Source: an uncultured Pelagibacteraceae bacterium
GTDB lineage: Bacteria; Pseudomonadota; Alphaproteobacteria; Pelagibacterales; Pelagibacteraceae
Assembly (NCBI GenBank): GCA_902631595.1
Contig: CACOZH010000005.1
Location: forward strand, 1 to 42,052
Direction of reading: 5' to 3'
DNA: 42,052 nt
The notes beneath the pieces were generated by a model that saw only the letters and a list, made by a program, of their open reading frames with translations, ran no database searches and had not been told where the DNA came from. Shown here piece after piece: positions 6,645-13,818 of the stretch. The number at the start of each line of letters is the position of its first letter. The first letter of the stretch is position 1. The translations under genes and the position numbers were made by a program.

Positions 6645-8010
6645 TTATTAAATTTTTTGAAGAGATTGAAATTTGATCATTTTCTTTCTTAGATTTTAAT
6701 TTTTTTATAGTAATTTTGTCTTGTTCGATTTCTTCTTGGCCACAAATAATTGCAAGAGAGCAACCTTTTTTATCTGCATAAGTTAATTGTTTTTTAAGGT
6801 TTTTAGTAGCATCTAAGTAAATCTCAGAATTAATATTATTTTCTCTTAGTTCATTTACTATTTTATAGTATTGATCTAAATAGTTTGGATCTAAAACACA
6901 GACTAATATATTTTTGTTATCATCTTCTTTAAACTGATCTAATTGGTTTAACGCGAATACTAACCTATCTACACCTATCGACATACCTGTTCCTTTGAAA
7001 TCTACACCTTTAAACCTTTTAATAAGAGAATTGTACCTGCCTCCAGATGCGCAAGACCCTATGTCTATCTCTTTACCTTGTACATTTTTGCCTTTGAAGT
7101 TTAAATTTGTCTCAACACAAAAACCAGAATAGTAAGCTAGTCCCCTCACAATATTAAAACTAGTTTTAACCAGATTTGAGAATTTTCCTTTGGATAATAT
7201 ATTAAATAAATCCTCTATTTCGTTAATTCCTTCTTGAGAGGTTTTATTTTTAACATTTGATTTTAAAGATTTTATGTCTTTTATTTTTAAAAATTCAATT
7301 ATTTGAGATGCTTGATCATTTGATAGATTTGCACCTTTAGTTATAGCACCACTTTCATCTTTTCTCTCTTTTTGAAGAAGGTCTTTAACACCATCCATTC
7401 CAATTCTATCTAGCTTGTCAATTGTTCGAATTACTTTAAGTTCTTGATCACTAGTTATTTTTAATTCAGATATTAAACCCTGAACAATCTTTCTATTAGA
7501 AACATTTATTGTAAATTGATTCGATTTTAATCCACAGTTTAAAAAGGTATCGGCAATAATGTTACAAATTTCAGCATCAGCTTGAGACTCGTTTACATTG
7601 CCAATTATATCCGCATCGAACTGTGTAAAAGATCTATATCTTGCACTATCTGGTTTCTCTCTTCTAAATACATCGCCAAAGGTATATCTTTTGTAAGGGA
7701 AAGTAAGATCTCTGTAATTTTGAGCTACAAATCTTGCAAGAGGTGCACTCATGTCATATCTAAGAGTTAAAGACTCTTTTTCATCCTTAAATGAGAATAC
7801 ATCAGACATAAGATTGGCTTCATCATCTGATAAAAATGATCCAATATTTTCACTAATTTCCATCGGAGAAGTTTCCAATGGTAAAAATCCATATTTTGTA
7901 AAATTAGCCTCAATGATTTTTAATATCTTTTTTTTTAAAGCTAATTCTTTGCCCCATCTGTCTTTAAATCCTTTAGGAAGACTGGGTGTTAAATTGTTTT
8001 CTTTTTTCAT
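6622..8010 (-). CDS. hisS: Histidyl-tRNA synthetase
   Basis: This 462-residue class II synthetase charges tRNA-His. It has motif 1 (LPKGFKDRWGKEL onward), motif 2 (RREKPDSARYRSFTQFDADI), the histidine-specific LAYYSGF and GGRYNSLI stretches, motif 3 (GMSIGVDRL) and a C-terminal anticodon-binding domain. The frame is open 15 codons further upstream, but those codons are the 3' half of tRNA-His read as protein, so the true start is the ATG at 8010. That ATG lies three bases after the CCA of tRNA-His. After tRNA 3' processing the mRNA would be practically leaderless. The motif 2 region resembles alphaproteobacterial HisRS, which fits a tRNA-His lacking G-1. Confidence 0.97.
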   Translation of the reverse strand: MKKENNLTPSLPKGFKDRWGKELALKKKILKIIEANFTKYGFLPLETSPMEISENIGSFLSDDEANLMSDVFSFKDEKESLTLRYDMSAPLARFVAQNYRDLTFPYKRYTFGDVFRREKPDSARYRSFTQFDADIIGNVNESQADAEICNIIADTFLNCGLKSNQFTINVSNRKIVQGLISELKITSDQELKVIRTIDKLDRIGMDGVKDLLQKERKDESGAITKGANLSNDQASQIIEFLKIKDIKSLKSNVKNKTSQEGINEIEDLFNILSKGKFSNLVKTSFNIVRGLAYYSGFCVETNLNFKGKNVQGKEIDIGSCASGGRYNSLIKRFKGVDFKGTGMSIGVDRLVFALNQLDQFKEDDNKNILVCVLDPNYLDQYYKIVNELRENNINSEIYLDATKNLKKQLTYADKKGCSLAIICGQEEIEQDKITIKKLKSKKENDQISISSKNLINEIKKLI

Positions 8011-8013
8011 TTT

Positions 8014-8088
8014 TGGTACTGCCGCTTGGAATTGCACCAAGATAGCCCGCTCCACAGGCAGGAGTAATAACTATTATACGACGGCAGC
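8014..8088 (-). tRNA. tRNA-His (anticodon GTG) with unusual D and T loops
   Basis: The cloverleaf is clear. The acceptor is GCTGCCG/CGGCAGT, with G1 opposite U72, discriminator A73 and an encoded CCA (8016-8014). The D-arm begins GTA and ends TAC. The anticodon stem is CCTGC/GCGGG with loop CTGTGGA, giving anticodon GTG. The variable loop has 4 bases and the T stem CTTGG/CCAAG is perfect. The base before G1 is A, so no G-1 is encoded; G1:U72 and A73 match the alphaproteobacterial type that dispenses with G-1. Two oddities stand out: the T loop reads TGCAATT (G at position 55 instead of U), and the D loop has a single G instead of the GG pair. Three bases separate the tRNA end from the hisS start codon. 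Confidence 0.92.
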
Positions 8089-8147
8089 TTCCTTTCACTG
8101 TTTTATACTAATAATTGTTAAATTTATATTTTTAAAATGATTAAATA

Positions 8148-8164
8148 GCTAGCGTGCAGCCAGC
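8148..8164 (-). other. Small GC-rich hairpin upstream of tRNA-His
   Basis: On the minus strand GCTGGC-TGCAC-GCTAGC folds into a 6-bp stem (one G-U) with a 5-base loop, followed by an AT-rich stretch (TATTTAATCATTTT). This could be the terminator of the cold-shock transcript or the end of a small RNA. The tail is not a clean T run, so the assignment is weak. Confidence 0.3.
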
Positions 8165-8218
8165 ATGGAAATGATGTCTGTGAGAAGATCTGAAAGTATT
8201 AATTTTTTTAATCATTAG
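8165..8218 (+). CDS. Possible 17-codon ORF in a GC-richer intergenic island
   Basis: Reading from the ATG at 8165 gives MEMMSVRRSESINFFNH and a TAG stop. It lies in the longest gene-free stretch of the window (8089-8325), where 8151-8190 is 20/40 G+C, clearly above background. Inverted arms AATGATTAAA (8136-8145) and TTTAATCATT (8207-8216) bracket it. No gene follows on the plus strand, because csp is convergent, so a leader-peptide role has no obvious target. Conservation across related genomes would decide between a real peptide, a small RNA and chance. Confidence 0.2.
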   Translation: MEMMSVRRSESINFFNH

Positions 8219-8256
8219 AGATTAAATATCATCTAAATATTAAAATTCAAGGATGA

Positions 8257-8307
8257 ATTGTATAGGAATAAATTAAGTAAACTCTTACTTAAATATTCCT
8301 ATACAAT
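8257..8307. terminator. Long hairpin just downstream of the cold-shock gene
   Basis: The arms 8257-8280 and 8285-8307 form a 22-bp stem (14 bp, a small internal loop, then 8 bp) with the 4-base loop ACTC. It begins 18 bases after the csp stop codon. There is no strong T run on either strand, so it may be a transcript-stabilising or RNase III-type hairpin rather than a classical intrinsic terminator. It is one of the strongest simple hairpins I noticed in the window. Confidence 0.5.
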
Positions 8308-8325
8308 AATGTTGATGATTAAGAT

Positions 8326-8535
8326 TTACGACGTTTTTTGTAAGTTAACAGCCGCAGGTCCTTTATCAGCATCTTCTACATCGAAAGTAAGTTCATCACC
8401 TTCGTTTAAGAATTTTAAACCTGCATCTCTAACTGCGCTCGCATGAACGAACACATCTTTTTCTTTATCTTCACGCTCAATGAAGCCATAACCCTTCTTA
8501 GAGTTATACCACTTGATTTTTCCTTTTAGACTCAT
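8326..8535 (-). CDS. Cold-shock domain protein (RNA chaperone)
   Basis: This 69-residue CspA-type OB-fold protein binds single-stranded RNA and DNA and melts mRNA structure. RNP1 is KGYGFIE (about 14-20) and RNP2 is VFVHASAV (about 28-35), with the usual N-terminal KGKIKWYN. The length is typical. A good ribosome-binding site (AAAGAG in GAAGAAAGAG) lies about 5 bases before the ATG. The leader between tRNA-Phe and the ATG contains the palindrome AGCTAAAATTTAGCT (8564-8578). It may be transcribed from infA through tRNA-Phe or from its own promoter. Which csp paralogue this is cannot be told from sequence. Confidence 0.95.
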   Translation of the reverse strand: MSLKGKIKWYNSKKGYGFIEREDKEKDVFVHASAVRDAGLKFLNEGDELTFDVEDADKGPAAVNLQKTS

Positions 8536-8563
8536 TTTTACTCTTTCTTCGTTATTGTTATTT

Positions 8564-8578
8564 AGCTAAAATTTAGCT
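8564..8578. repeat. 15-base palindrome in the csp leader
   Basis: AGCTAAAATTTAGCT is a perfect palindrome about a central A, located 29-43 bases before the csp start codon. It could form a weak hairpin in the 5' leader, a region often involved in cold-shock mRNA control, or it could be an operator. AT-richness makes chance possible. Confidence 0.3.
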
Positions 8579-8628
8579 TGAGCGTTTGTTAATAGATTTT
8601 TAAAATTTATTCAAGAAGTTATTTTATG

Positions 8629-8704
8629 TGGTGGAACCCCCTGGAAACGAACCAGGTCCTAACGCTTTTCAGGCGTTCGTGCGCACCAGCTACACCAGGG
8701 TTCC
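8629..8704 (-). tRNA. tRNA-Phe (anticodon GAA)
   Basis: A full cloverleaf of 76 bases includes the encoded CCA. The acceptor is GGAACCC/GGGTTCC with A73. The anticodon stem AACGC/GCGTT carries loop CTGAAAA (anticodon GAA). The T stem CCTGG/CCAGG is perfect. The T loop reads TTCGTTT, with T at position 58 where nearly all tRNAs have A. It begins 5 bases after the infA stop codon, so it is probably processed from the infA transcript. Confidence 0.95.
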
Positions 8705-8709
8705 TTAAT

Positions 8710-8925
8710 TTAAGACCTGAATATAATACGGCCTTTTGTTAAATCGTAAGGAGTCATTTCTACAGTTACTTTATCTCCTTGGAGTACTCTAATACGATTT
8801 TTTCTTAATTTGCCAGCAGTATGTGCAGTAATCATATGTCCATTCGAAAGCTCAACTCTAAACATTGCATTAGGTAGCAAATCTTTTACCACGCCATCAA
8901 AGGTTAAAGTATCCTGCTTTGCCAA
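8710..8925 (-). CDS. infA: Translation initiation factor IF-1
   Basis: This 71-residue S1/OB-fold protein binds the 30S A site during initiation. The whole length matches the family: N-terminal [13 protein letters not shown], central [14 protein letters not shown], and C-terminal LTKGRIIFR. It follows hisD by 2 bases and precedes tRNA-Phe by 5 bases, in line with the alphaproteobacterial murA-DUF2948-hisD-infA order. Confidence 0.97.
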   Translation of the reverse strand: MAKQDTLTFDGVVKDLLPNAMFRVELSNGHMITAHTAGKLRKNRIRVLQGDKVTVEMTPYDLTKGRIIFRS

Positions 8926-8927
8926 AT

Positions 8928-10190
8928 TTATTTTCTCCTTATTCTAGATTTAATTGATTTTGAGTGAGCTTTAAGTTCCTCAAAATCACTCATCTGTATC
9001 GCAAATTTCCCAATTTTTTCAACACCTTTTTTTGAGAGGTTTACATAGCTTATTTTTTTATAAAAGTCACTAACGTTTAAACCAGAGGAAAATTTTGAAC
9101 TGCCTAAAGTTGGAAGAGTGTGCTGACTGCCAGAAGTATAGTCAGTAACAGCCATAGGTGTAAATTTACCTATACATACTGAGCCCACATTAACAATATT
9201 TCTTATATATTTTTTATAATTTGTAACATTTAATTCGAGGTGTTCTGGGGCTACTTCATTAATTACATTAATTATTTGTTTGTCATTTTTACATAAAATT
9301 ATTAGACCGTGTTTTTTTAAACTTTTTAGAGCAATTTTCCTTCGAGGTAAATTTATTAAATTATCTAAAACATTTTTTTGAACTTTGTCTATTATCTCCT
9401 TGTGCTTCGTAACCAAAATACATTGACTTTCAGGCCCATGTTCAGATTGCCCAACAAGAGAAGTACCAATTTCATTTATGTTAGTGAATTTATCTGCAAG
9501 CACTAAGATTTCACTTGGGCCAGCTATACCATCAATTCCTACCGAACCAAAAACTAATTTTTTAGCCTCAGCAGTAATGTCTGATCCTGGTCCAACCACT
9601 TTGTTCACTTTTTGTATATAAGCCAGATTAGCAATTGCTTGAGCACCGCCACATGTTATTATTTCGGAAACACCACATTTTTTTGAAGCATACATGACCG
9701 CAGAATTTAATTTTCCATTTATCCTTGGGTTTGCAACTATAATCTTTTTTACATTAGAAATTTGGGCGGGAATGGCACACATTAAAAGTGTACTAGGCAA
9801 ATTTGCAGGAACATAAATTCCAACAGATTGAAGAGGTATATTTTTATAATCAATTTTATTATTATACTGATCTCTATATTTAATATCTTTAGGTTTTTGC
9901 AACATATGAAATTTAAATATTCTAGAATATGCAAAATCGATTGCTTTTTTTATTTTTGGGTCTAAATTTTTAATTGTTTTACTAATTTCTGTTTTTGAGG
10001 CATAAATTTTATGGTTATTTGAAAAACGTTTTTCGTATTTAATAACTGCTTTTAGACCATTTTTTTTAATGTCCTTTAGAATTTTTGATACAATTGATGT
10101 ATTTATAGATTTTCTCGACCTTCTTATATTAAGTAGATCAACTAATTTTTTCTTATAATTTTTATTTTTACAGTTTAAAATTCTTATCAT
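8928..10190 (-). CDS. hisD: Histidinol dehydrogenase
   Basis: HisD carries out the last two steps of histidine synthesis, oxidising histidinol to histidine with two NAD+. The 420-residue product shows [16 protein letters not shown], the zinc/substrate motif [31 protein letters not shown] and the C-terminal LKAHSKSI histidine. The start overlaps the end of the DUF2948 gene by 23 bases. It lies apart from hisSZG but within 3 kb of it, so histidine functions are spread over two leftward clusters. Confidence 0.96.
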   Translation of the reverse strand: MIRILNCKNKNYKKKLVDLLNIRRSRKSINTSIVSKILKDIKKNGLKAVIKYEKRFSNNHKIYASKTEISKTIKNLDPKIKKAIDFAYSRIFKFHMLQKPKDIKYRDQYNNKIDYKNIPLQSVGIYVPANLPSTLLMCAIPAQISNVKKIIVANPRINGKLNSAVMYASKKCGVSEIITCGGAQAIANLAYIQKVNKVVGPGSDITAEAKKLVFGSVGIDGIAGPSEILVLADKFTNINEIGTSLVGQSEHGPESQCILVTKHKEIIDKVQKNVLDNLINLPRRKIALKSLKKHGLIILCKNDKQIINVINEVAPEHLELNVTNYKKYIRNIVNVGSVCIGKFTPMAVTDYTSGSQHTLPTLGSSKFSSGLNVSDFYKKISYVNLSKKGVEKIGKFAIQMSDFEELKAHSKSIKSRIRRK

Positions 10191-10581
10191 TAGTTAGTTT
10201 GACATCCTCCAGCGTGCAATCAATTATTTCACAAAAAAGATTTATAATTCCATTATTTGAAAATAACAGAATTATCTCGTAATTTTCCTCTTTTTTATAG
10301 GCTTCTATAGCTATTAACTCTAAAATATTTTCTTCAATATTCTGATTTATATTTTTTGATTTAGATTCATCAATAAATTCAAATTTTAAAATGCTGTTTA
10401 TCTTCTCTTTACTATCATTTTTTTCTTTATTTTGTCTTTGGAGAGATATCAAAAAAATTTTATTTTTTTTCAAAAACTTGATGTCTGATTGTTTGATTTT
10501 TGCTTCAGAGCATAGGGCGGAAATAACCCTAAGATCTTCTTGGTTTTGAGCTATTATCTTCTTTAAAAACTTATCACCCAT
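10168..10581 (-). CDS. DUF2948-type protein between murA and hisD
   Basis: This 137-residue protein is called mainly from position: alphaproteobacteria commonly carry a DUF2948 protein between murA and hisD. The start LRVISALCSEAKIKQSDIKFL is consistent with a family whose members begin with residues around a DL-V-SA pattern. It is predicted to be soluble alpha/beta with no known function. Its ATG shares one base with the murA stop and its end overlaps hisD, so it is embedded in the operon. Divergence in this AT-rich genome lowers certainty of the family name. Confidence 0.75.
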   Translation of the reverse strand: MGDKFLKKIIAQNQEDLRVISALCSEAKIKQSDIKFLKKNKIFLISLQRQNKEKNDSKEKINSILKFEFIDESKSKNINQNIEENILELIAIEAYKKEENYEIILLFSNNGIINLFCEIIDCTLEDVKLTNDKNFKL

Positions 10582-11849
10582 TAATTTTTTGAAATTATTT
10601 TAATTCCTATTTTTTTTAGTTTCCCTTCAAGATTATAATACCCTCTTAATCCGTGATAAACTCTTGAAATTGTAGATGACCCATTTGCAGCAATAGCCCC
10701 AAGAATAATTGAAAATGTTGTTCTTAAGTCTGAGGAAATACAATCTGCAGAATAGAGTTTTTTTTGGCCAATAATAATTGCTTTATTTTTTTTTATATTT
10801 ATTTTGGCACCCATCCTGTTCAGTTCTGGCGCAGCCATAAACCGATTTGAAAAAATTGTTTCTTCTATCTGACTTTTTCCAACAATAGTTGTCATTATAG
10901 CTAAAATAAGTGGCATGTTATCAGTTGCAAAATTTGGAAAAGGTCCAGTTTTTATATTAACTGGTTTAAGTGTTTTTCCTGAAGTTATCTTTATAGATTT
11001 ATTATCTGTTTCTATTTTATATCCAATTTTTTTTAAAATTGATAATTCTGACCTAAGGTGGCTTGGATTAATATTATTAGTTATAATATTTCCATTTGTT
11101 ATTGCTCCAACACATAGATAACTAAAAGCTTCAATTCTGTCTCCGATAATAGTGTGACTTCCACTTATGAGTTCCTTCACTCCTTTAATTTTTATGGACC
11201 TTTTACCAATAAATTTTATGTCGGCTCCTGATTGATTTAGAAAATTAATTAAATCCAATACCTCGGGCTCAATTGCAATATTTTTTATTATGTGTGATCC
11301 TTTGATAAAAACTGAAGCCATTATTAAGTTAGAAGTTCCAGTGACAGTTACTTTTGGAAATTTAAATTTGTTACCCTTTAGGCCTTTTTTTGAAGAAATA
11401 TTTACATAACCTTTTTCAAGATTATTATTAGCCCCCAAACTTTTAAATCCTGAAAGATGCCAATTTGTATCCCTAACTCCTAAAGCACAACCACCACCTA
11501 AAGCAACTTTAATTTTTTGCTTTGGATATCTAGCTAATAAAGGACCCATAGTTAGAACACCTGCTCTCATCGTTGAAACTAGTTTATACGGTACAATTAA
11601 TTTGTGTTTTTTTTTATTGATTATTGTCATCATTTTTTTCGTCTCTGAGAATTCTACTTTTGCTCCTAGTGAAATTAAAAGATCTTTCATCGTATGAACG
11701 TCCTTTACAAATGGAATATTTTTAAATGTAACTTTTTTTTTAAATAGAATTGAAGCTGCCATTAAAGGTAAACAAGAATTCTTAGCTCCACTAATGTTTA
11801 CAACTCCCTTAACAGCTTTATTAGGGCCTTTAATTAAAAATTTTTTCAT
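10581..11849 (-). CDS. murA: UDP-N-acetylglucosamine 1-carboxyvinyltransferase
   Basis: MurA catalyses the first committed step of peptidoglycan synthesis, adding enolpyruvate from PEP to UDP-GlcNAc. The 422-residue protein has the N-terminal SGAKNSCLPL (Lys23), the loop GGGCALGVRDTNWHLSG with catalytic Cys121 retained, so it is not the Cys-to-Asp fosfomycin-resistant type, and the C-terminal DLRTTFSI. It is co-directional with dcd (3-base gap) and with the DUF2948 gene. Confidence 0.97.
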   Translation of the reverse strand: MKKFLIKGPNKAVKGVVNISGAKNSCLPLMAASILFKKKVTFKNIPFVKDVHTMKDLLISLGAKVEFSETKKMMTIINKKKHKLIVPYKLVSTMRAGVLTMGPLLARYPKQKIKVALGGGCALGVRDTNWHLSGFKSLGANNNLEKGYVNISSKKGLKGNKFKFPKVTVTGTSNLIMASVFIKGSHIIKNIAIEPEVLDLINFLNQSGADIKFIGKRSIKIKGVKELISGSHTIIGDRIEAFSYLCVGAITNGNIITNNINPSHLRSELSILKKIGYKIETDNKSIKITSGKTLKPVNIKTGPFPNFATDNMPLILAIMTTIVGKSQIEETIFSNRFMAAPELNRMGAKINIKKNKAIIIGQKKLYSADCISSDLRTTFSIILGAIAANGSSTISRVYHGLRGYYNLEGKLKKIGIKIISKN

Positions 11850-11852
11850 TGT

Positions 11853-12404
11853 TTATTTTGATTTTGCTAAAGTGATTCCAGTTTGGCCTTGATATTTTCC
11901 TTCTCTATCAGCATACGAAGTGTCTGGTTGCTCTCCTTGAAAAAACAAAATTTGTGCCGCCCCACTTTTTGCATATAATCTAATGGAATTACTTGTATGA
12001 TTTGAAAACTCCAGAACTAAATTTCCATGCCAGCCTGCCTCAAGAACTGTTGGTGGGGTACCAAGACCACATCTTGCATATGTAGATTTTGCAGTAACTA
12101 ATCCTGTTACATTCCTTGGCATTTTGAAATATTCTAAACTGCTTGCAAGCGCAAATGAATTGGGTGGTATTAAAATAGAATCTTCTCCTGTCACTGTAAT
12201 AAAGTTATCTTCACTAAAATTTTTAGGATCTGCAGTAGCGCCCTTTATATTTGTAAATATTTTAAATTCTGAACCACATCTAAGATCATAACCAAATGAA
12301 TTAAGTCCATGGCTAATTCCCTTTGAAACACTTTTGCTTACAAAGGGTGATATCATTTGCATTTCCTTTGCAAGTTTAGTTATCTGTTTGTCGCTTAATA
12401 TCAT
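11853..12404 (-). CDS. dcd: dCTP deaminase
   Basis: This 183-residue trimeric enzyme converts dCTP to dUTP, feeding dTMP synthesis. Conserved stretches are AKSTYARCGL, EAGWHGNLVLEFSN (with the catalytic Glu) and the C-terminal lid YQGQTGITLAK. The length suits monofunctional Dcd. The ATG lies inside the end of a 42-codon lysine-rich ORF in another frame. Confidence 0.95.
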   Translation of the reverse strand: MILSDKQITKLAKEMQMISPFVSKSVSKGISHGLNSFGYDLRCGSEFKIFTNIKGATADPKNFSEDNFITVTGEDSILIPPNSFALASSLEYFKMPRNVTGLVTAKSTYARCGLGTPPTVLEAGWHGNLVLEFSNHTSNSIRLYAKSGAAQILFFQGEQPDTSYADREGKYQGQTGITLAKSK

Positions 12405-12504
12405 TTTTTTTTGAGATTATTTTTTGTAAATCTTTTCTTTTTTTTAAATTTTTTCTTAACGCATTTTCAAGATCAACCTTTGAGGGCTTTCTTTTTTTAT
12501 TCAT
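12376..12504 (-). CDS. Small lysine-rich ORF overlapping the start of dcd
   Basis: A 42-codon ORF reads MNKKRKPSKVDLENALRKNL onward, then KKRKDLQKII and a polar tail. It begins 7 bases after the preceding 70-residue gene and overlaps the first 29 bases of dcd in a different frame. A helical, basic pattern with VDLENALRKNL looks protein-like. No Shine-Dalgarno is obvious and AAA-rich codons could arise by chance. It may be a real short gene coupled to dcd. Confidence 0.42.
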   Translation of the reverse strand: MNKKRKPSKVDLENALRKNLKKRKDLQKIISKKNDIKRQTDN

Positions 12505-12511
12505 GAACTTG

Positions 12512-12724
12512 CTATTTTTTGTCTGGGTTTGTTAAGTGATCTAGCGTAATTACAGTATCTAGAGGAATTGTTTTATCTTCTTGTTTTACTTTATCAACTA
12601 AACCTTTTTCTTGGGCTTTGGCTTGTTTCTTAGCTCTTTTCTCAGCAAGTTTTTTTTCTCTTTTTGCTTGCTTCTCCATAGCTTTGGCACCTCTGGTGCT
12701 TTTATAATCGTAGTGTATTCCCAT
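12512..12724 (-). CDS. Conserved-looking charged small protein, unknown function
   Basis: The 70-residue product starts MGIHYDYKSTRGAKAMEKQA and continues with a long Lys/Ala/Glu-rich helix (about residues 12-43) before a polar tail with DTVITLDHLTNPDKK. An AGGA Shine-Dalgarno (12736-12733) sits 8 bases before the ATG, and a plausible -35 TTGACT is at 12767-12762. Together these support real translation. No domain is recognised. It may be a ribosome- or nucleic-acid-associated protein, judged only from charge. Confidence 0.7.
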   Translation of the reverse strand: MGIHYDYKSTRGAKAMEKQAKREKKLAEKRAKKQAKAQEKGLVDKVKQEDKTIPLDTVITLDHLTNPDKK

Positions 12725-12771
12725 GGTGTCATTCCTTTGTATGATAAATACTTATAAATTAAGTCAATTGT

Positions 12772-12800
12772 TTGTCAAATTTAGTTTTATACATTATTGT
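12772..12800 (+). promoter_or_regulatory. Promoter of tRNA-Thr
   Basis: A -35 TTGTCA (12772-12777) and a -10 TATTGT (12795-12800) are 17 bases apart. The predicted start is a few bases before the tRNA 5' end at 12810. A divergent -35 for the leftward 70-residue gene (12767-12762) lies just 4 bases away. Confidence 0.55.
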
Positions 12801-12809
12801 TGATAAAAT

Positions 12810-12883
12810 GCCCTGATAGTTAAATGGTATAACAGATCCATGGTAAGGATCAGTTTCCAGTTCAATTCTGGGTCGGGGCACCA
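12810..12883 (+). tRNA. tRNA-Thr (anticodon GGT)
   Basis: The cloverleaf is complete: acceptor GCCCTGA/TCGGGGC with A73 and encoded CCA, D stem GTTA/TAAC, anticodon stem GATCC/GGATC with loop ATGGTAA (anticodon GGT), variable loop AGTT, and T stem TCCAG/CTGGG with loop TTCAATT. It is a lone rightward gene whose 3' end is one base from the convergent stop codon of the VTT protein gene, leaving no room for a terminator outside that gene. Confidence 0.95.
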
Positions 12884-12884
12884 G

Positions 12885-13607
12885 TTATTTAAAAAAAAAT
12901 TTTCTTACGTAAATAGCAATTATAACTAGAATTATTATTCCAGAAATTGGCAGATAAATATCTGGTGTAAATATCAACTCTAGGAATGTTGGTGGTTCTT
13001 GATTGTCCTCTAAAATTTTACTTAAGCCTGATCCTAGTGAAACACCTACAAAAAGTTGTGGGGCCATACCTAATACAGATCCTAAGAAGAAATTTTTTAA
13101 CTTTATATTAAATAAAGTTGGTAAAATATTTGAAATAAAAAAAGGTATTCCTCCAACAAACCTATAAATCAAAAAAAATATAAATTCATTTTTTTTAAAT
13201 TTATCTGTAAGATTGCTAAATTTTTTAGAAAATTTTTCCTCAACAATATCTTTAAAAAAAAAGTTCGCAAACATGTATAGAAAAGTTGCGCCAGTCGATA
13301 ATCCAAAAATAACAAGTACTGATCCTAACCATTTTCCAAAAATAAAACCTCCCACTAAAAATATTGGAGATCCAAAACCCAGTAACAGTACCCAAATAAT
13401 TGTTCCGAAAAAAAACAAAATACTTGATAAAATTATATTTTCATTTTTAATTCCCTCAAGAGTATCTCTATTTGTCTTTATTAATTCATAACTAGTAAAA
13501 TCTTGAATTGAGAAATTTTGAAAAAAAAACCACAAAAAAATTGAAATTATCAATATGTATGAAATTCCTAGAATTATTTTGATATTTTTTGTCTTGTTCA
13601 TAGGCAT
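12885..13607 (-). CDS. TVP38/TMEM64-family (VTT domain) inner-membrane protein
   Basis: The 240-residue protein has an N-terminal membrane helix (about 9-30). It is followed by a VTT/DedA-like core: VLLLGFGSPIFLVGGFIFG, a glycine-rich re-entrant region, YRFVGGIPFFISNILPTLF and a final helix (about 218-238). VTT proteins are related to DedA and to eukaryotic TMEM41B/VMP1 lipid scramblases; bacterial members are thought to move lipids or maintain membrane homeostasis. The exact substrate is unknown. It is monocistronic between tRNA-Thr and the divergent rpmH. An upstream in-frame ATG two codons earlier (MPMNK) makes the exact start uncertain. Confidence 0.88.
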   Translation of the reverse strand: MPMNKTKNIKIILGISYILIISIFLWFFFQNFSIQDFTSYELIKTNRDTLEGIKNENIILSSILFFFGTIIWVLLLGFGSPIFLVGGFIFGKWLGSVLVIFGLSTGATFLYMFANFFFKDIVEEKFSKKFSNLTDKFKKNEFIFFLIYRFVGGIPFFISNILPTLFNIKLKNFFLGSVLGMAPQLFVGVSLGSGLSKILEDNQEPPTFLELIFTPDIYLPISGIIILVIIAIYVRKFFFK

Positions 13608-13683
13608 AATTTATTAAAAATACCTGTACTTATATAGTTTTATTTTCTATAAGAACGAGATTTTAACAATAATTTAATGACCT

Positions 13684-13818
13684 ATGAAAAGAACCTGGCA
13701 CCCAAGTAGAGTAAAAAGAAAAAGAAAGCACGGATTTAGATCTAGAATGTCTACTAAAAAAAGACAAAAAGTTCTAAAAAATCGAAGAAAAAAAGGTAGA
13801 AAAAAGCTTTCGGTTTAA
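13684..13818 (+). CDS. rpmH: 50S ribosomal protein L34
   Basis: This 44-residue protein starts [20 protein letters not shown] and ends in an Arg/Lys-rich tail, the typical L34 sequence and length. Its stop overlaps the rnpA start (TAATG). It opens the rpmH-rnpA-yidD-yidC cluster. The upstream region 13608-13683 is AT-rich and must hold the promoter, but I could not assign boxes with confidence. Confidence 0.97.
   Translation: MKRTWHPSRVKRKRKHGFRSRMSTKKRQKVLKNRRKKGRKKLSV

Noticed and set aside
8011-8055. 15-codon upstream extension of hisS
   Set aside because: It is the 3' half of tRNA-His read as protein.
7582-8140. Two plus-strand ORFs opposite hisS and tRNA-His
   Set aside because: They are antisense shadows of hisS and the tRNA, with no homology or ribosome-binding site.
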